DNA of 64,000 bases, taken from contig NC_084467.1 in NCBI RefSeq assembly GCF_027409185.1, forward strand, positions 15,056,501-15,120,500, in the 5' to 3' direction. Made by a program: the position numbers and the translations under genes. Shown in pieces: positions 22,735-32,500 of the stretch. The stretch is from Cynocephalus volans (Eukaryota > Chordata > Mammalia > Dermoptera > Cynocephalidae). A model generated the notes under the pieces. The model searched no databases. It had not been told where the DNA came from and saw nothing but the letters and a program-made list of their open reading frames with translations. Position 1 is the stretch's first letter, and every line of letters starts with the position of its first letter.

Positions 22735-22903
22735 CTACCCTAGCGAGATACCACCGCACACCTACCAGATAGGCAACAATATTAAAGTGTAATTAAAAAT
22801 CAACTGTTGGTGAGCAGGTGGAGTAACAGGAATGGTCATACACCGCTGGCTGAGGATGTAAACTGGAACAATCACTTTGGGATAAAGTTTGGCAGTGTCA
22901 ATT
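22735..22903 (+). repeat. L1 3'-region, left part split by MaLR copy 2
   Basis: 'gcgagataccaccgcacacc', 'gcaggtggagtaacaggaat' and 'ggataaagtttggcagtgtc' are sense L1M sequence. It stops at 22,903 where the retrovirus inserted and resumes at 25,305. Confidence 0.65.
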
Positions 22904-23301
22904 TGTATTAGTTGGTTTCTGTTGCTCATAACATAAATACCTGAAACTGGGTGTTTTATAAAGAAAACTAAATTTATTCCTTACAATTTTGGAGGCTAGG
23001 AAGTCCAAGGTCCAATGGAACGTATTTGGTGAAGGTCTTGGTGGTGGTGACAGTGACTGAGTGTCTCACATGGCAGAAAATGGCAGAACAGAAAGAGTCT
23101 CATTGCTTTCCTTTTAAAGCCCTCAGAACCACACCCATGACCATCATTATTAATCTATTCACTAGGCAAGGTCCTCAGAATCTAATTACTTCTTCAAGGC
23201 CCCACCTTTCAATTACCATAACAGGATTTCCCACCCTCTTAACAGTCACAGTGGGGATCAAGCTACTAATATGTAAAACTTAGGGGACACAGTCCATATC
23301 A
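22904..23301 (-). repeat. MaLR copy 2, proviral 3' LTR
   Basis: 398 bp, tgtattag to ccatatca on the plus strand, i.e. TGATATGG...CTAATACA on the minus strand. Confidence 0.85.
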
Positions 23302-24224
23302 TTCTGCCCCTGACCCCTAAAATTTATGTCCTTCTCACAGATAAGTACATTCATTCCATCCCCAAAGTCTTACCTTGTTTCAACTCAAAAGTCCAACGTC
23401 TTGAAGTCCCATCTGTGAAATCAAAACACATTATCTACTTCCAAGATACAATGGTGGGACAAGCATAGGGTACATATTCCCATTCAAAAAGGGAGAAATA
23501 GGCCAAAAGAAAGGGGTAACAGATCCTAAGCAAGTCCAAAACCTAGTAGGGCAGGCAGTAAATCTCAAAGCTGGTGAATCATGTACCTGGACTCCACGTT
23601 CGACATCTTCTGCATGCTGGTGTAAAGGTTGGGTCCCCAAGTCCTCAGGCTTTCTATGGCTTTCTTCTGCTTCTATGGCTTTCCTGGCATCAGGTGACGC
23701 TTTAGCTCTTTCAGGCTGGTGTTGCATGCTGGTAGCTCCACAGGTCTGGGGTCTCCATGGAGGTCCTGCCCTCATGGCTTCACTAGGCATGGCACTAATG
23801 GGGTTTCTCTGATGCAACTCCGATCCTATTTTCTGCTGGGCATTTCTCTAACAAAGGCTGTCTGTGGTGAGTTTGCCCCTGTGACAGATCTCTTCCTGGA
23901 TGCCCAGAATTTTCCATACATCCTTTGAAATTGGGGTGGAGGCTCCCAAGCCTACACAGCTCTGGCATTCTGCAAGCCTGCAGACCTAACACCACGTGAA
24001 TGCAGCCCAGGCTTCTGGCTTGTATTTTCCACAGTTGCAGATCTAGTAACACTTGGGGCCAATTTAGCCATGGTTGGAGCAGCTGAAGTAGCTGGAGTCC
24101 TGGTGCGGGGACCAGCATCCCAAGGTGGCCCTGGGAAGTGAGTCCATGGAGGGTGTCTTGGGCCTGTTCCCCCAAACCATTCTGTCTTCCTAGGCCTCTG
24201 GGCCTGTAATGGAAGACATAGCCT

Positions 24225-24857
24225 CTAATATCTCTGAAATGCCTTCAAGGTCTTTTTTCCCTTCTTTCGATAATCTCTTTCTTCTGCACTCATCTCCTTA
24301 GCAAATGGTTGCTGGGCTGCGCCATTGCATTTTTCTCCTGACAATGCTCTCTGCTTCTCTACCACATGGCCAGGCTGCAAATTTTCTCAATCTTTATTCT
24401 CTGCTTCCATTTTAAATTCTGGCTTTATGCCATGCCTTTTCCGCCAGAACTCAGTGCAGGCTGTTGCAAGTAGCTGTGCAGCTTCCTGAATGCTTTGGTG
24501 CTTAAAAATTTCTTTTGCCAAATACTCTGGGTCAGCACCTTGAAGTTCCATGTTCCATTAAGCTTTTGGGCATGTAACAGCAGCCAAGTTTCTTGCCAGT
24601 TCATAGCAAGGGTGATCTTTGCTCCAGTTTCCAATAAACTCCTTCTTATTTCTATCTGAGACCTCCTTAGAATGGTCTCTATAGTACTTATTTCCATAAA
24701 CACTCTGCTCACCACCATTTAACCACTCTCTAAAACATTTTAAACCTTCCCTGGTTTTCTTGTCTTCTGAACTCCCACCAGCATCTAGGCTTTTTCTAGA
24801 CTGTTCCTTCAAATTCCTCCAGCCCTCCTTAACACCCAGTTCTAAAGCCATCTCCAT
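24225..24857 (-). pseudogene. gag-related frame of MaLR copy 2, interrupted
   Basis: Counterpart of the 221-codon frame of copy 1, in the same position after the primer-binding site. It is open for 99 codons (24,558-24,857) with recognisable segments (IGNWSKDHPCYELARNL), then hits an in-frame stop just after CPKA. At least two further stops follow in the continuing frame, with small length changes relative to copy 1. It is a decayed viral remnant. Confidence 0.7.
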
Positions 24858-24884
24858 ATTTTCATGTGTCTGTTATAGGCAACA

Positions 24885-24903
24885 CCCCACTTCTCTGGTA
24901 CCA
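24885..24903 (-). other. degenerate retroviral primer-binding site
   Basis: Plus strand ccccacttctctggtacca: the tRNA-Leu(UAA)-type site of copy 1 with two inserted bases. Confidence 0.7.
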
Positions 24904-24909
24904 ACTTTC

Positions 24910-25304
24910 TGTATTAGTTTCTGTTGCTTATAACAAAATTCCTGGAACTAGGTAATTTGCAAAGAAAATGAAATTTATTGCTTACAGTTTCAGAGGCTGG
25001 GAAGTCCAAGGTCCAGGGAACATATTTGGTAAAGGCCTTGGTGGTGGCAAAAGTGACCCAGGGGTCTCACAAGGCAGAAAATGGCAGAGCAGAGGGAGAG
25101 TCTCATTGCTCTCCTTTTAAAGCCCCCAGAACCACACCCATGACCACCATTATGAATCCATTCATGAGGCAAAGTCCTCAGAATCTAATCATCTCTTCAA
25201 GGCCCCACCTTTCAACTACTATAATAGGATTTCCCACTCTCTTAACAGTCACAGTGGGGATCAAACTACTAATACATAAAACTTGCTGGGCACAGTCCAT
25301 ATCA
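24910..25304 (-). repeat. MaLR copy 2, proviral 5' LTR
   Basis: 395 bp, same termini as its partner. The minus strand carries AATAAA (near 24,973) and a TTTAAAAGG TATA-like box (near 25,115). Confidence 0.85.
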
Positions 25305-25880
25305 CAAGTGAAACTGAAGATACGCATACCTATTGCCCTCTTTAGTTATATAGCCTATAAAAATGTATGCCAGTGTGCATCAGGATACATGTAAAAGAGT
25401 GAGAAGCCTTGTTGGCAATAGTCCCAAATTGGAAACAACTCAAATATCCTTGCACAGTAGAATAAATAAATTATAGACAGAATATAATGGAATACTACAT
25501 ATCTGTGAAACAGAATGAACTGTAGTTACACATGACAACATGGAAGAATCTTTAAAGCATAATAATGAACAAAAGAAGCCAAATATCTTAGAAGACAGAC
25601 TGTACAATTCCAATTTCATAAAGTTCAAAACCAGGCAAAATTAAACCACATTGTTTAAGGATGTTTAACCAGGTAGGAACACTTAAAGAAAATCGAGGAA
25701 ATGACTGACATAAAAGTTAAGATAGGGGTTGCACTGGCAGGGAGGGAGCAGGTATGATCTGGCGGAAGACACATAGGGGAGGGGGCTCTTAAGGGCTACT
25801 AATGTTCATTTTACAACAATTTCTTAGGCTGTATTTAGGTTTTTAGCACTTGTCTGTGTGCTTGTTATATTTCACACATA
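25305..25880 (+). repeat. L1 3'-region, right part
   Basis: Continues the L1 broken at 22,903: 'ccaaattggaaacaactcaa', 'ggaatactacatatctgtga' and 'gtacaattccaatttcataa' are the usual sense L1M 3' phrases. Confidence 0.7.
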
Positions 25881-26509
25881 CACATATAAAAAAGGGGGGA
25901 GGGGGGCCCTGGGTTTTGGAACTAAATAAAGCAGCCACATAGTAGCCATTTGACTCTGGACATATTCCTAAAGGGGCAAAATGGTATCAGACCCCTCTTG
26001 GAGAAGGAAGATAAGAAAAAAACCTGAATCTCCCTGTAAGAAGAATTAGTTTTTAATTAAAGGGAAATTGAAGAAAATCACTGGCATCTGAAAGACTTTT
26101 ATTTATGCAGGTGCTGTGCTATAAAACATTCTAATTTGTGTGGTTAATGAAGCTGAATTTACAACCTAGTAAACTAAACAAAGCGCTTATGTTTAGTTGA
26201 TTAGCCAGTTGAGGCTAAAACCTAGTCTACTTAGTGACAGTTTTCACTTTTTCATTTTTCTTCAATCCAGTCTAAAAAGAATGTGGCTCTCTTAGTATTC
26301 CAAGAGCCCGTCTTTACCCTGAAATGCAAACTTCTATCTTTACAAAACTTGTTCCAGACAATTGAGAGAAGTGCTAATGATAGTAGTAATGACTTAAGCA
26401 GAGTGCCATTTAGGAGCCCAGGAACATTTTTGGCAGCTTGTAGTTATTAAAACGTTTTGACATGTCACTGTCATCCTTTGAGGATTTCTTTACTTTGTGA
26501 CATAAGAAG
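25881..26509. other. intergenic, mostly unique
   Basis: No gene. An AT-rich block at 26,040-26,260 holds several TTAAT/ATTAG cores and no repeat signature. Confidence 0.35.
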
Positions 26510-26880
26510 ATATTCCAGGTTCATCTTGTATTTTCCCTGCTCCAGCCCTGGATTCTCAGTCATTTTTCTGAAGAGCTCTGGTCCTTTTAGTAGAGTAAAT
26601 TTAGAAGTCGAGATCTAGGCTTGAATAATGCTACTGGTGTGTTATTGCTTTTACGTTCTCAGCAGACAGGATCAGGAAATTCATACACACACACATACAG
26701 AAACATGCATGTGCATCTATATCTATTTTTGTATCTATCTCTATTATTATATTAAATACCATGAAGTCATACTGACACAATTCCAACCGCATGGAGCTCT
26801 TTCAAGTTTTCCCCCTTTCCATGTTTGTAACTCCAGCGCTGAGAAACCTATTTTTAATCATCCTGAATGTAACTAAATTT
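26510..26880 (-). repeat. L1 3'-region fragment (antisense)
   Basis: 'tccaggttcatcttgtattt', 'tccctgctccagccctggat' and 'tccatgtttgtaactccagc' are antisense L1M 3' UTR. Includes a short CA/TA-rich microsatellite near 26,685-26,750. Confidence 0.65.
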
Positions 26881-26884
26881 ATGA

Positions 26885-27095
26885 GTATATTGCTGTTTTT
26901 TAAAAAAATTTTTTTTCCAGGAGGGGGAGAGGGGATAGGGAGTAATTGGGTAGGGAACATAAAAAGTAATGATTTGTAATAATGAACATGCTCATAATAT
27001 TGATTTGATCATCACATACTGTACACAAATACTGATAGTCAACTCTGTATCTCAGAAGTATGTAAAAATAATAAAAGAAAACCAAAAAAAATGAA
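26885..27095 (+). repeat. L1 3' end (sense)
   Basis: 'attgatttgatcatcacata', 'tgatagtcaactctgtatct' and an A-rich end. It is homologous to the reverse complement of 33,800-33,925, so both belong to the same L1 lineage. Confidence 0.6.
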
Positions 27096-27169
27096 AAAGA
27101 AATATTTCCCACTTGCTTTGATTTTTGTGTTCCAAGAACTATAAAAATTCAGGAGGTTTCATTTTATTC

Positions 27170-27390
27170 CTTCAACTAACAAATATTTATCAAGCAAACA
27201 CTGTGTGATGTGACAGATAATGGTCTAGGCCTGGGGATACAGCAGTGAACAAAACATTATATTGGGGAAGGAATGGTGGAAAGAGAGAATAATAGATATG
27301 AAGCTAGGAAATGGCAAAGCTGGGATCTGAACCCAGACAGCCTGGCTCCAGAATTCATGCTATATACCATCTGCCTCTGATTGGTTCGTA
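27170..27390 (+). repeat. L2/MIR-type fragments
   Basis: 'ggcctggggatacagcagtg' and 'gaacaaaaca'-type block (L2), then 'gggatctgaacccagacagc' (MIR). Confidence 0.5.
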
Positions 27391-27454
27391 ATTTGCTCTC
27401 TACCTTCTACAAAAGTTTACAACTTTCTTGAATCCAATAAAAATGCCTTTGTCA

Positions 27455-27610
27455 GTTTCTTAATCTACACAATGCAGGGCTTTGTGCATCTTCCACATTA
27501 TTTAACTTCTCTGAAATTCAATTCCCAAATCTGTGAAAATGAGATACTAATCTCCACCTGCTGTGAGGAGAAGTGAAATTATGCGAGGTGCTTGGTGCTA
27601 TATCATGGAT
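27455..27610 (+). repeat. MIR SINE fragment
   Basis: 'acttctctgaaattcaattc' and 'aatctgtgaaaatgagatac' followed by 'gctgtgaggagaagtgaa' follow MIR order. Confidence 0.5.
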
Positions 27611-27689
27611 ATTTAGTGGTTAATTTTTTTTCTTTTTCAACACAAATGGCACAGCAGTTTTCCCAGAACAGGGCCTTTTCCCTCTTTCT

Positions 27690-28387
27690 GATGAATTAAA
27701 TCATTCATTAATATATTCATTCATTTTTATATACATTCAATAAGCACTTATTGAGAATCCAGTGTATACTGGGCTCCTTGCTAAACATTGGGGACAATCC
27801 CCATTTTCAATTTGCTCACAGTCAAATCCAAGAGACACACAAGTAATGACAATACAATCTGAAAAGTAGCTCAGATGAGAACTTGGATAAGGGTGGCCAG
27901 AGAAGAAGCCTTCTTGACGTAAGAGACACTCTTAGCAGGATCTGGTACAGCACAGTTCTGCTGTTAAAGTTGCCAGGAATAAATAAATTGGTGAATGAGT
28001 TCAATTCAGTTCAACACATATTTCATAGATTCTACCACTCAATGCACTGTGCTCTGAATAGGAAGTGTGCAGAAGAAGGGGCAGCTCAGGACCTTAAGGA
28101 ACTTCTAGTTCTACTGCAGATAACATATAATCAAGTGCTTCAGTACTACACAGAGAATTCTACGGGGACAATGAGAAGGTGTGGGGGCTCTAAGCTCTGT
28201 TAGGGTTGGCTTCCTAGAGTAAGTGCAGCATTGAAATTTGGGTATATCTAATAGATGAATCGGAGTCATTGACAGCTTCTAATCAGAGGAATAACGTGAC
28301 CAAATTTATATTTTTCGGTAGGATGGAGGATGGAAACCAGGAAGGACTAAAATCAATGACACTAGCAGAGAAGCTGAATACGTATGT
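27690..28387 (+). repeat. L2 LINE, left part
   Basis: 'caataagcacttattgagaa', 'agatgagaacttggataagg' and 'ctaatcagaggaataacgtg' are L2 phrases. The element continues after the MER2 insertion. Confidence 0.55.
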
Positions 28388-28705
28388 AACAGTCAGGTCT
28401 CCTATATCCACGGGTTCTGCATCCGCGGATTTAACTAACCAGGATAAAGTATACTCAGAAAAAAAATAAATAAATAAAAAATAGCAATACAACAATAGAA
28501 AATAATACAAATAAAAATACAGCGTAACAACTAGCATTTCCATTGTATTAGATATTGTAAGTAATCTAGAGATGACAAAGTATACAGGAGGATGTGCTTA
28601 GGTTATACGTAAATACACCATTTTACTTAAGGACTTGAGCATCTACAGATTTTGGTATCCCTGGAATCCTGGAACCAATTCCCCGCGGATACTGAGGGAC
28701 AAGTG
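28388..28705 (-). mobile_element. MER2 (Tigger-type) DNA transposon
   Basis: Ends 'cagtcaggtctcctatatcc' and 'gcggatactgagggacaagt' form inverted repeats, and the interior contains 'agtaatctagagatga' and 'gaggatgtgcttaggttata', matching MER2 read backwards. Has picked up an A-rich expansion near 28,460-28,500. Confidence 0.85.
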
Positions 28706-29050
28706 CATGTATATACATATTGGTATATGAATAGAAAGCTTGGGGTAGACATTTGAACCGGAAGATATAATTTGGCAGTGGTTGCAACTACTCAGGGAGA
28801 ACACGTACAGTGAAAACAGAATTGATGGAACTTTGCAACCAAAACAGCCGGCAGAGAAAAAGCAGCCCTGGAGGAAACCAAAAGAGAAGAGTCAGAGAAG
28901 GAGAACTAGGAAAGAGTGATATCATGGGAGTCAAGTGAACAGAGAAGTAAGAGACGAGGAGGATCAGGAGGGAGGGACAGTTGTGCCCAATGCTGTATAG
29001 AGGTCAAAAAGCGTTCCTTTGATTTGGCAGCAGGTGACCTTTGACAGAGC
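28706..29050 (+). repeat. L2 LINE, right part
   Basis: Resumes with 'agcagccctggaggaaacca', 'gagtcaagtgaacagagaag' and 'ctgtatagaggtcaaaaagc', typical L2 text. Confidence 0.45.
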
Positions 29051-29059
29051 AGTTTCTGT

Positions 29060-29170
29060 ATTAGTGGTGCGGTCGCGAATTCCAATAAACGGGTGAATGA
29101 GTGGGTGAGTAGAAAAAGTGCAGGTGAGAAAGTGAATGAATGAATGAATCAAGTGAATGACTGAATAAAT
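29060..29170. repeat. TGAA-rich simple repeat
   Basis: Imperfect run of tgaa/tgag units (e.g. gtgaatgaatgaatgaatc at 29,133-29,151) at the edge of the CpG island. Confidence 0.7.
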
Positions 29171-29361
29171 CAAGGGCCAGTGTCGGGAGTCGGTGCGGAG
29201 GCAAAGCCTTCTCGACAGGGCTCTGGAAGCCGCCTAAGAAACTGTCAGGCTCGCAACTCTTAGGCTCAGCTCCAAGGTCAGGGTCACCTCGGGCCTCCAG
29301 GAGACCCCGTCACCATGACGAACAATTGAAAAAACTGGCAGAGACGGAAGCAATCGGAACA

Positions 29362-29371
29362 TCTCGCGATA
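29362..29371. promoter_or_regulatory. near-match TCTCGCGATA element
   Basis: Nine of ten bases of the TCTCGCGAGA element, 57 bp upstream of the exact copy. Confidence 0.5.
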
Positions 29372-29391
29372 TCAGTAGTGCCGGCGCCGGC

Positions 29392-29398
29392 CTTCCGG
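29392..29398 (-). promoter_or_regulatory. ETS/GABP-type site
   Basis: cttccgg on the plus strand, i.e. CCGGAAG, common in promoters of mitochondrial-protein genes. Confidence 0.45.
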
Positions 29399-29418
29399 GC
29401 CTGGGAACCACGGCCGGC

Positions 29419-29428
29419 TCTCGCGAGA
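29419..29428. promoter_or_regulatory. TCTCGCGAGA palindromic promoter element
   Basis: Exact palindrome, 62 bp before the MICOS10 start codon. This motif is enriched near start sites of housekeeping CpG-island promoters and usually lies just upstream of transcription start, placing the start roughly 29,440-29,480 by inference. Confidence 0.7.
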
Positions 29429-29434
29429 TTTGCC

Positions 29435-29437
29435 ATG
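29435..29437 (+). promoter_or_regulatory. upstream ATG, frame overlapping the MICOS10 start
   Basis: ATG 55 nt before the real start in another frame (G at -3). After splicing its frame stays open across the MICOS10 start and exon 1, ending at TAA 53,252-53,254 in exon 2 (54 codons). It matters only if transcription starts upstream of 29,435. Confidence 0.35.
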
Positions 29438-29489
29438 AGTCGGGGCGCCTGGGCCGGCCGAAAGGAAAGCTGGCGCTGCGGTGGGGAAC

Positions 29490-29553
29490 ATGTCGGAGTC
29501 CGAGCTCGGCAGGAAGTGGGACCGGTGCTTGGCGGATGCGGTCGTGAAGATAG
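29490..29553 (+). CDS. MICOS10: MICOS10 coding exon 1
   Basis: Encodes residues 1-21 and the first base of Gly22. Donor G|gtaagg. The 5' UTR start cannot be fixed from sequence. Confidence 0.95.
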
Positions 29554-32500
29554 GTAAGGGGCTTCTCGTCCCTGGCAAACCCGGCCCGGAGCCGAGCAGC
29601 CAGCTCCAGGCTCCGCTGGCCAGGAGGGCGGAAGGGAAGCTCCGCGGGAGGTCAGGCCGCCCGGCCTGTTCCGGCCCCTCAGGCCGGGGCGAGCCGCCCG
29701 AGTCCCGGCTGGAGGTCGCTGGGGCGGCGGGGGACGCGTGCCGGAGGAGCCTGGGTGGCCGCCCGGGGTAGAAAGGGGGAAGTTGCAGCCCCGAGGAGGT
29801 GGTCGTAGGGTTGGCAGGTGGTAGGGGACTCGCTGAGCTCTTGGAGTGGAAAACATTTGCAGGGCACACCCTCGTGCCAGAGCCCCTGAATTCTCCTCCC
29901 TGGTGCCACATCTCCCGTCGTGGGGCGTGGGACCTCGTCAGGAGGCCACGTTACTCCCCAGCTGAAACAAAAGTGCTTTCTGGAGAAGGTCGTCGGGAGC
30001 ATGTTATAGACACTGTCAGGCCCTGATGTCAATTGCTGTCATTCCCGACTTGCCACTTGATTTATCTGAATCAGTAGACGGGGGTTTGAAATTGTAGACA
30101 CAGTGATGATGATCTGGAGTGAGAATTGCCCTGCAAAGTAAGAAGATGGTCACTTTTCAGTCCTTAATGTTATTCCGCGTGCTCTTTTAACATGTGTTCC
30201 ATAACGACACAAATTATCAAGTCACTGAATTGGTGGGGGCGGGAGGGGGGGAAAGAGAGGAGAGAGGGAAAGGTTGATTGAGCGTATATCGTGTCTGCAT
30301 TGTGTTAGGTGCGCAACTTATTATCTCCCATATAATCTTTTTATAGGTTATGAAATGGAGAGTCAGGTAAAGGGATTTGCCCAGAGTCACACTGCTAACA
30401 AATGGCAAAGTTGGGAATTTAACCCAGGTTTTCTGGCTTCAAGTCCTATGCTGTTTCTTTGATACTAATTTTTATTATCCAAATATGATATTTTTGTATG
30501 GAAGTCTTAGGGTATTTAAAAGGATTTAGCATTGTGTCCTTGGGTGAAAATACTGCGAAAGAAATAAGATGGTCTACACCATGACAGCAGGGATGTTTTC
30601 TAGTTTATTCGCTGCCGTATCCCCAGCCCCTAGAAGAGTGCTTAATAAAAATTGAGAATGAGTCAGTAAATGAAGGAATTCATCACAGTTACCATTTCTC
30701 CCTCGAATTCAGCACTTATCAGCTGTGTGACTTGGGGCAAGTTATTTAATCTCTTTCTTCCTGTTTCCTCATTTGTAAATTGGCAGTAATAATTGTTACT
30801 ATCTTGTAGAATTGTTGGAAACATTAGAAGAGTTAGTTTATATAAAAGCTTGAGTGTGGATCACTTTATTAGGAATGGATTATTCTGGGAGTGACCCAAA
30901 AATTGCAGTTTTTGTTATTAACAGCTCACATTTAGCAGAGAAGATTTATTTATTTTATTTATTTATTTTTGGTGGCTGTCTGGTACAGGGATGAACCCTG
31001 GGCCTTGGTGTTATCAGCACCAGCTCTAACCAACTGAGCTAACCCGCCAACTCTAGCAGAGAAGATTTAACACCTAAATATGGAATGACCAAAGTAAGTA
31101 CTAAACAGAATGAGCTTTGGAGGTAGAGCTGAATTTGAATCCCTCTCTCTCACTCTATACCCCCGTCATCACTGGTTTTTTTTTTTTTGGCTTTGAGTAA
31201 GGACTCTGCCTCAACTATGAAATGAGGAGAAAGAGATTTACCTGAAAAGGATTAAGAAAGCTAAAGGAAAGAAAAATACATAACTTATTAGTTACTAGTT
31301 AGAAGATATTTAAAACAGTGTCTGGCACTTATTATATATTCAGTAAATGGTGGTAGTAATAATTGTTGATATTAATATTGTGCCACTGATGACCACCTGA
31401 AGCAGTGAGTATTGTCATTCATGGGTAGGACATTGGTGGGGTGGGGCATACACATGGACTAATTAAATGAGGCAAGGTAATGGAGTATTACAGATGAAAG
31501 TTAAAATGAGTGATTCAGAGTCTTTGCTGTAAAGCTATTGTAAATCAAGTAAGTGGAGGGATGGACTGAGGTCATCCAATAAGTTTGCAAGGGACATGTG
31601 CCTTCAGCTGACCTTGTGGAATGGTGTGGACTTGAAGTCAGGGAGGATGGGAGAACTTGAGCAGAATCCAAGTTGAGCTTTTATAGAGGAGGTTAAGTAG
31701 CTAGAAGTGGAGGAACTGGGGTTAGAACGCAGGCATTCTAATTGCAGTGCCCCTACTCCCTAAAGAAAAGAGTGCTGGTTTGGGTGGAGTCAGAATTGTG
31801 AAATGTCTTAGAGAGGTTCCACTTTATCTTGAAGGCGTTTGAGCTGCCTTTAACTTTTTTTTTTTTTTTTTTTTAAAGATGATCAGTAAGGCGATCTTAA
31901 CCCTTGACTTGATGTTGTCAGCACCATGCTCTCCCAAGTGAGCTAACTGGCCATCCCTATATAGGGATCCAAACCCATGGCCTTGGTGTTATCAGCACCA
32001 CACTCTCCCAAGTGAGCCATGGGCCGGCCCCTTGCCTTTAATTTTTTCACATGCATGTGTATATTCAACACCTCTGTCTTAAAATCTGTTGCTTCCAGGG
32101 CTCCCTGTACTTATGTTGGTGGAGAGTCATGGGATGGTTGTTAGCAACAAATATTTATTGAAGCCGTCAATGTCACTGTGAATGTGAAATGATAAAAGTT
32201 TGAACTGTTAGACTGGAAAGGAATGGGTATATTTGAGAAATTTCAAGTATACCATTCAAACTATCCCCATTTACACAATGGAGATAGTAATACCCACCTC
32301 CTAGACCAGCACAGTGCCAGGTATATAGTAGGAACTCAATAAATGCTGTTTTCTTTATCTTCTCTCCAGCTAGCTAACTTTGCCTCATCTTCATTTCTTG
32401 TAAAGATGGTTCTGGGGTTAGAACCTGTGTAAGTGCTAAATCATTGGTCAGAATTTGGAAGTAAGACAGAAGAGGTGCGTGTGAACCTCATTCACACTAA

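Larger units (their letters stand above)
22904..25304 (-). mobile_element. MaLR-type endogenous retrovirus, copy 2 (both LTRs present)
   Basis: A 2.4 kb provirus on the minus strand: LTR 22,904-23,301, internal region, LTR 24,910-25,304. The 5-bp flanks caatt (22,899-22,903) and caagt (25,305-25,309) look like a target-site duplication with one later mutation. The LTRs start TGATATGGACTG on the minus strand, as in MST/THE1-like MaLRs, and are roughly 85% identical to each other by eye. A purine-rich tract lies just inside the proviral 3' LTR (about 23,302-23,322). Coding potential is broken. Confidence 0.85.
29190..29800 (+). promoter_or_regulatory. CpG island promoter of MICOS10
   Basis: The only strongly GC- and CpG-rich segment of the window, spanning the region before exon 1, exon 1 and the start of intron 1. 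No TATA box. Contains a TCTCGCGAGA element, an ETS-type site and many GGCCGG/CCGG clusters, as for broadly expressed genes. A divergent transcript is possible but no opposite-strand gene is supported. Confidence 0.85.

Noticed and set aside
23431..24175. 126- and 128-codon minus-strand frames in MaLR copy 2
   Set aside because: They are stop-poor stretches of the non-coding part of the MaLR internal region, overlapping each other in different frames.
29284..29856. 190-codon minus-strand frame (and 179- and 117-codon neighbours) at the CpG island
   Set aside because: GC-rich DNA lacks stop codons. The product is low-complexity Pro/Arg/Ser, overlaps the real exon 1 on the other strand and has no domain.
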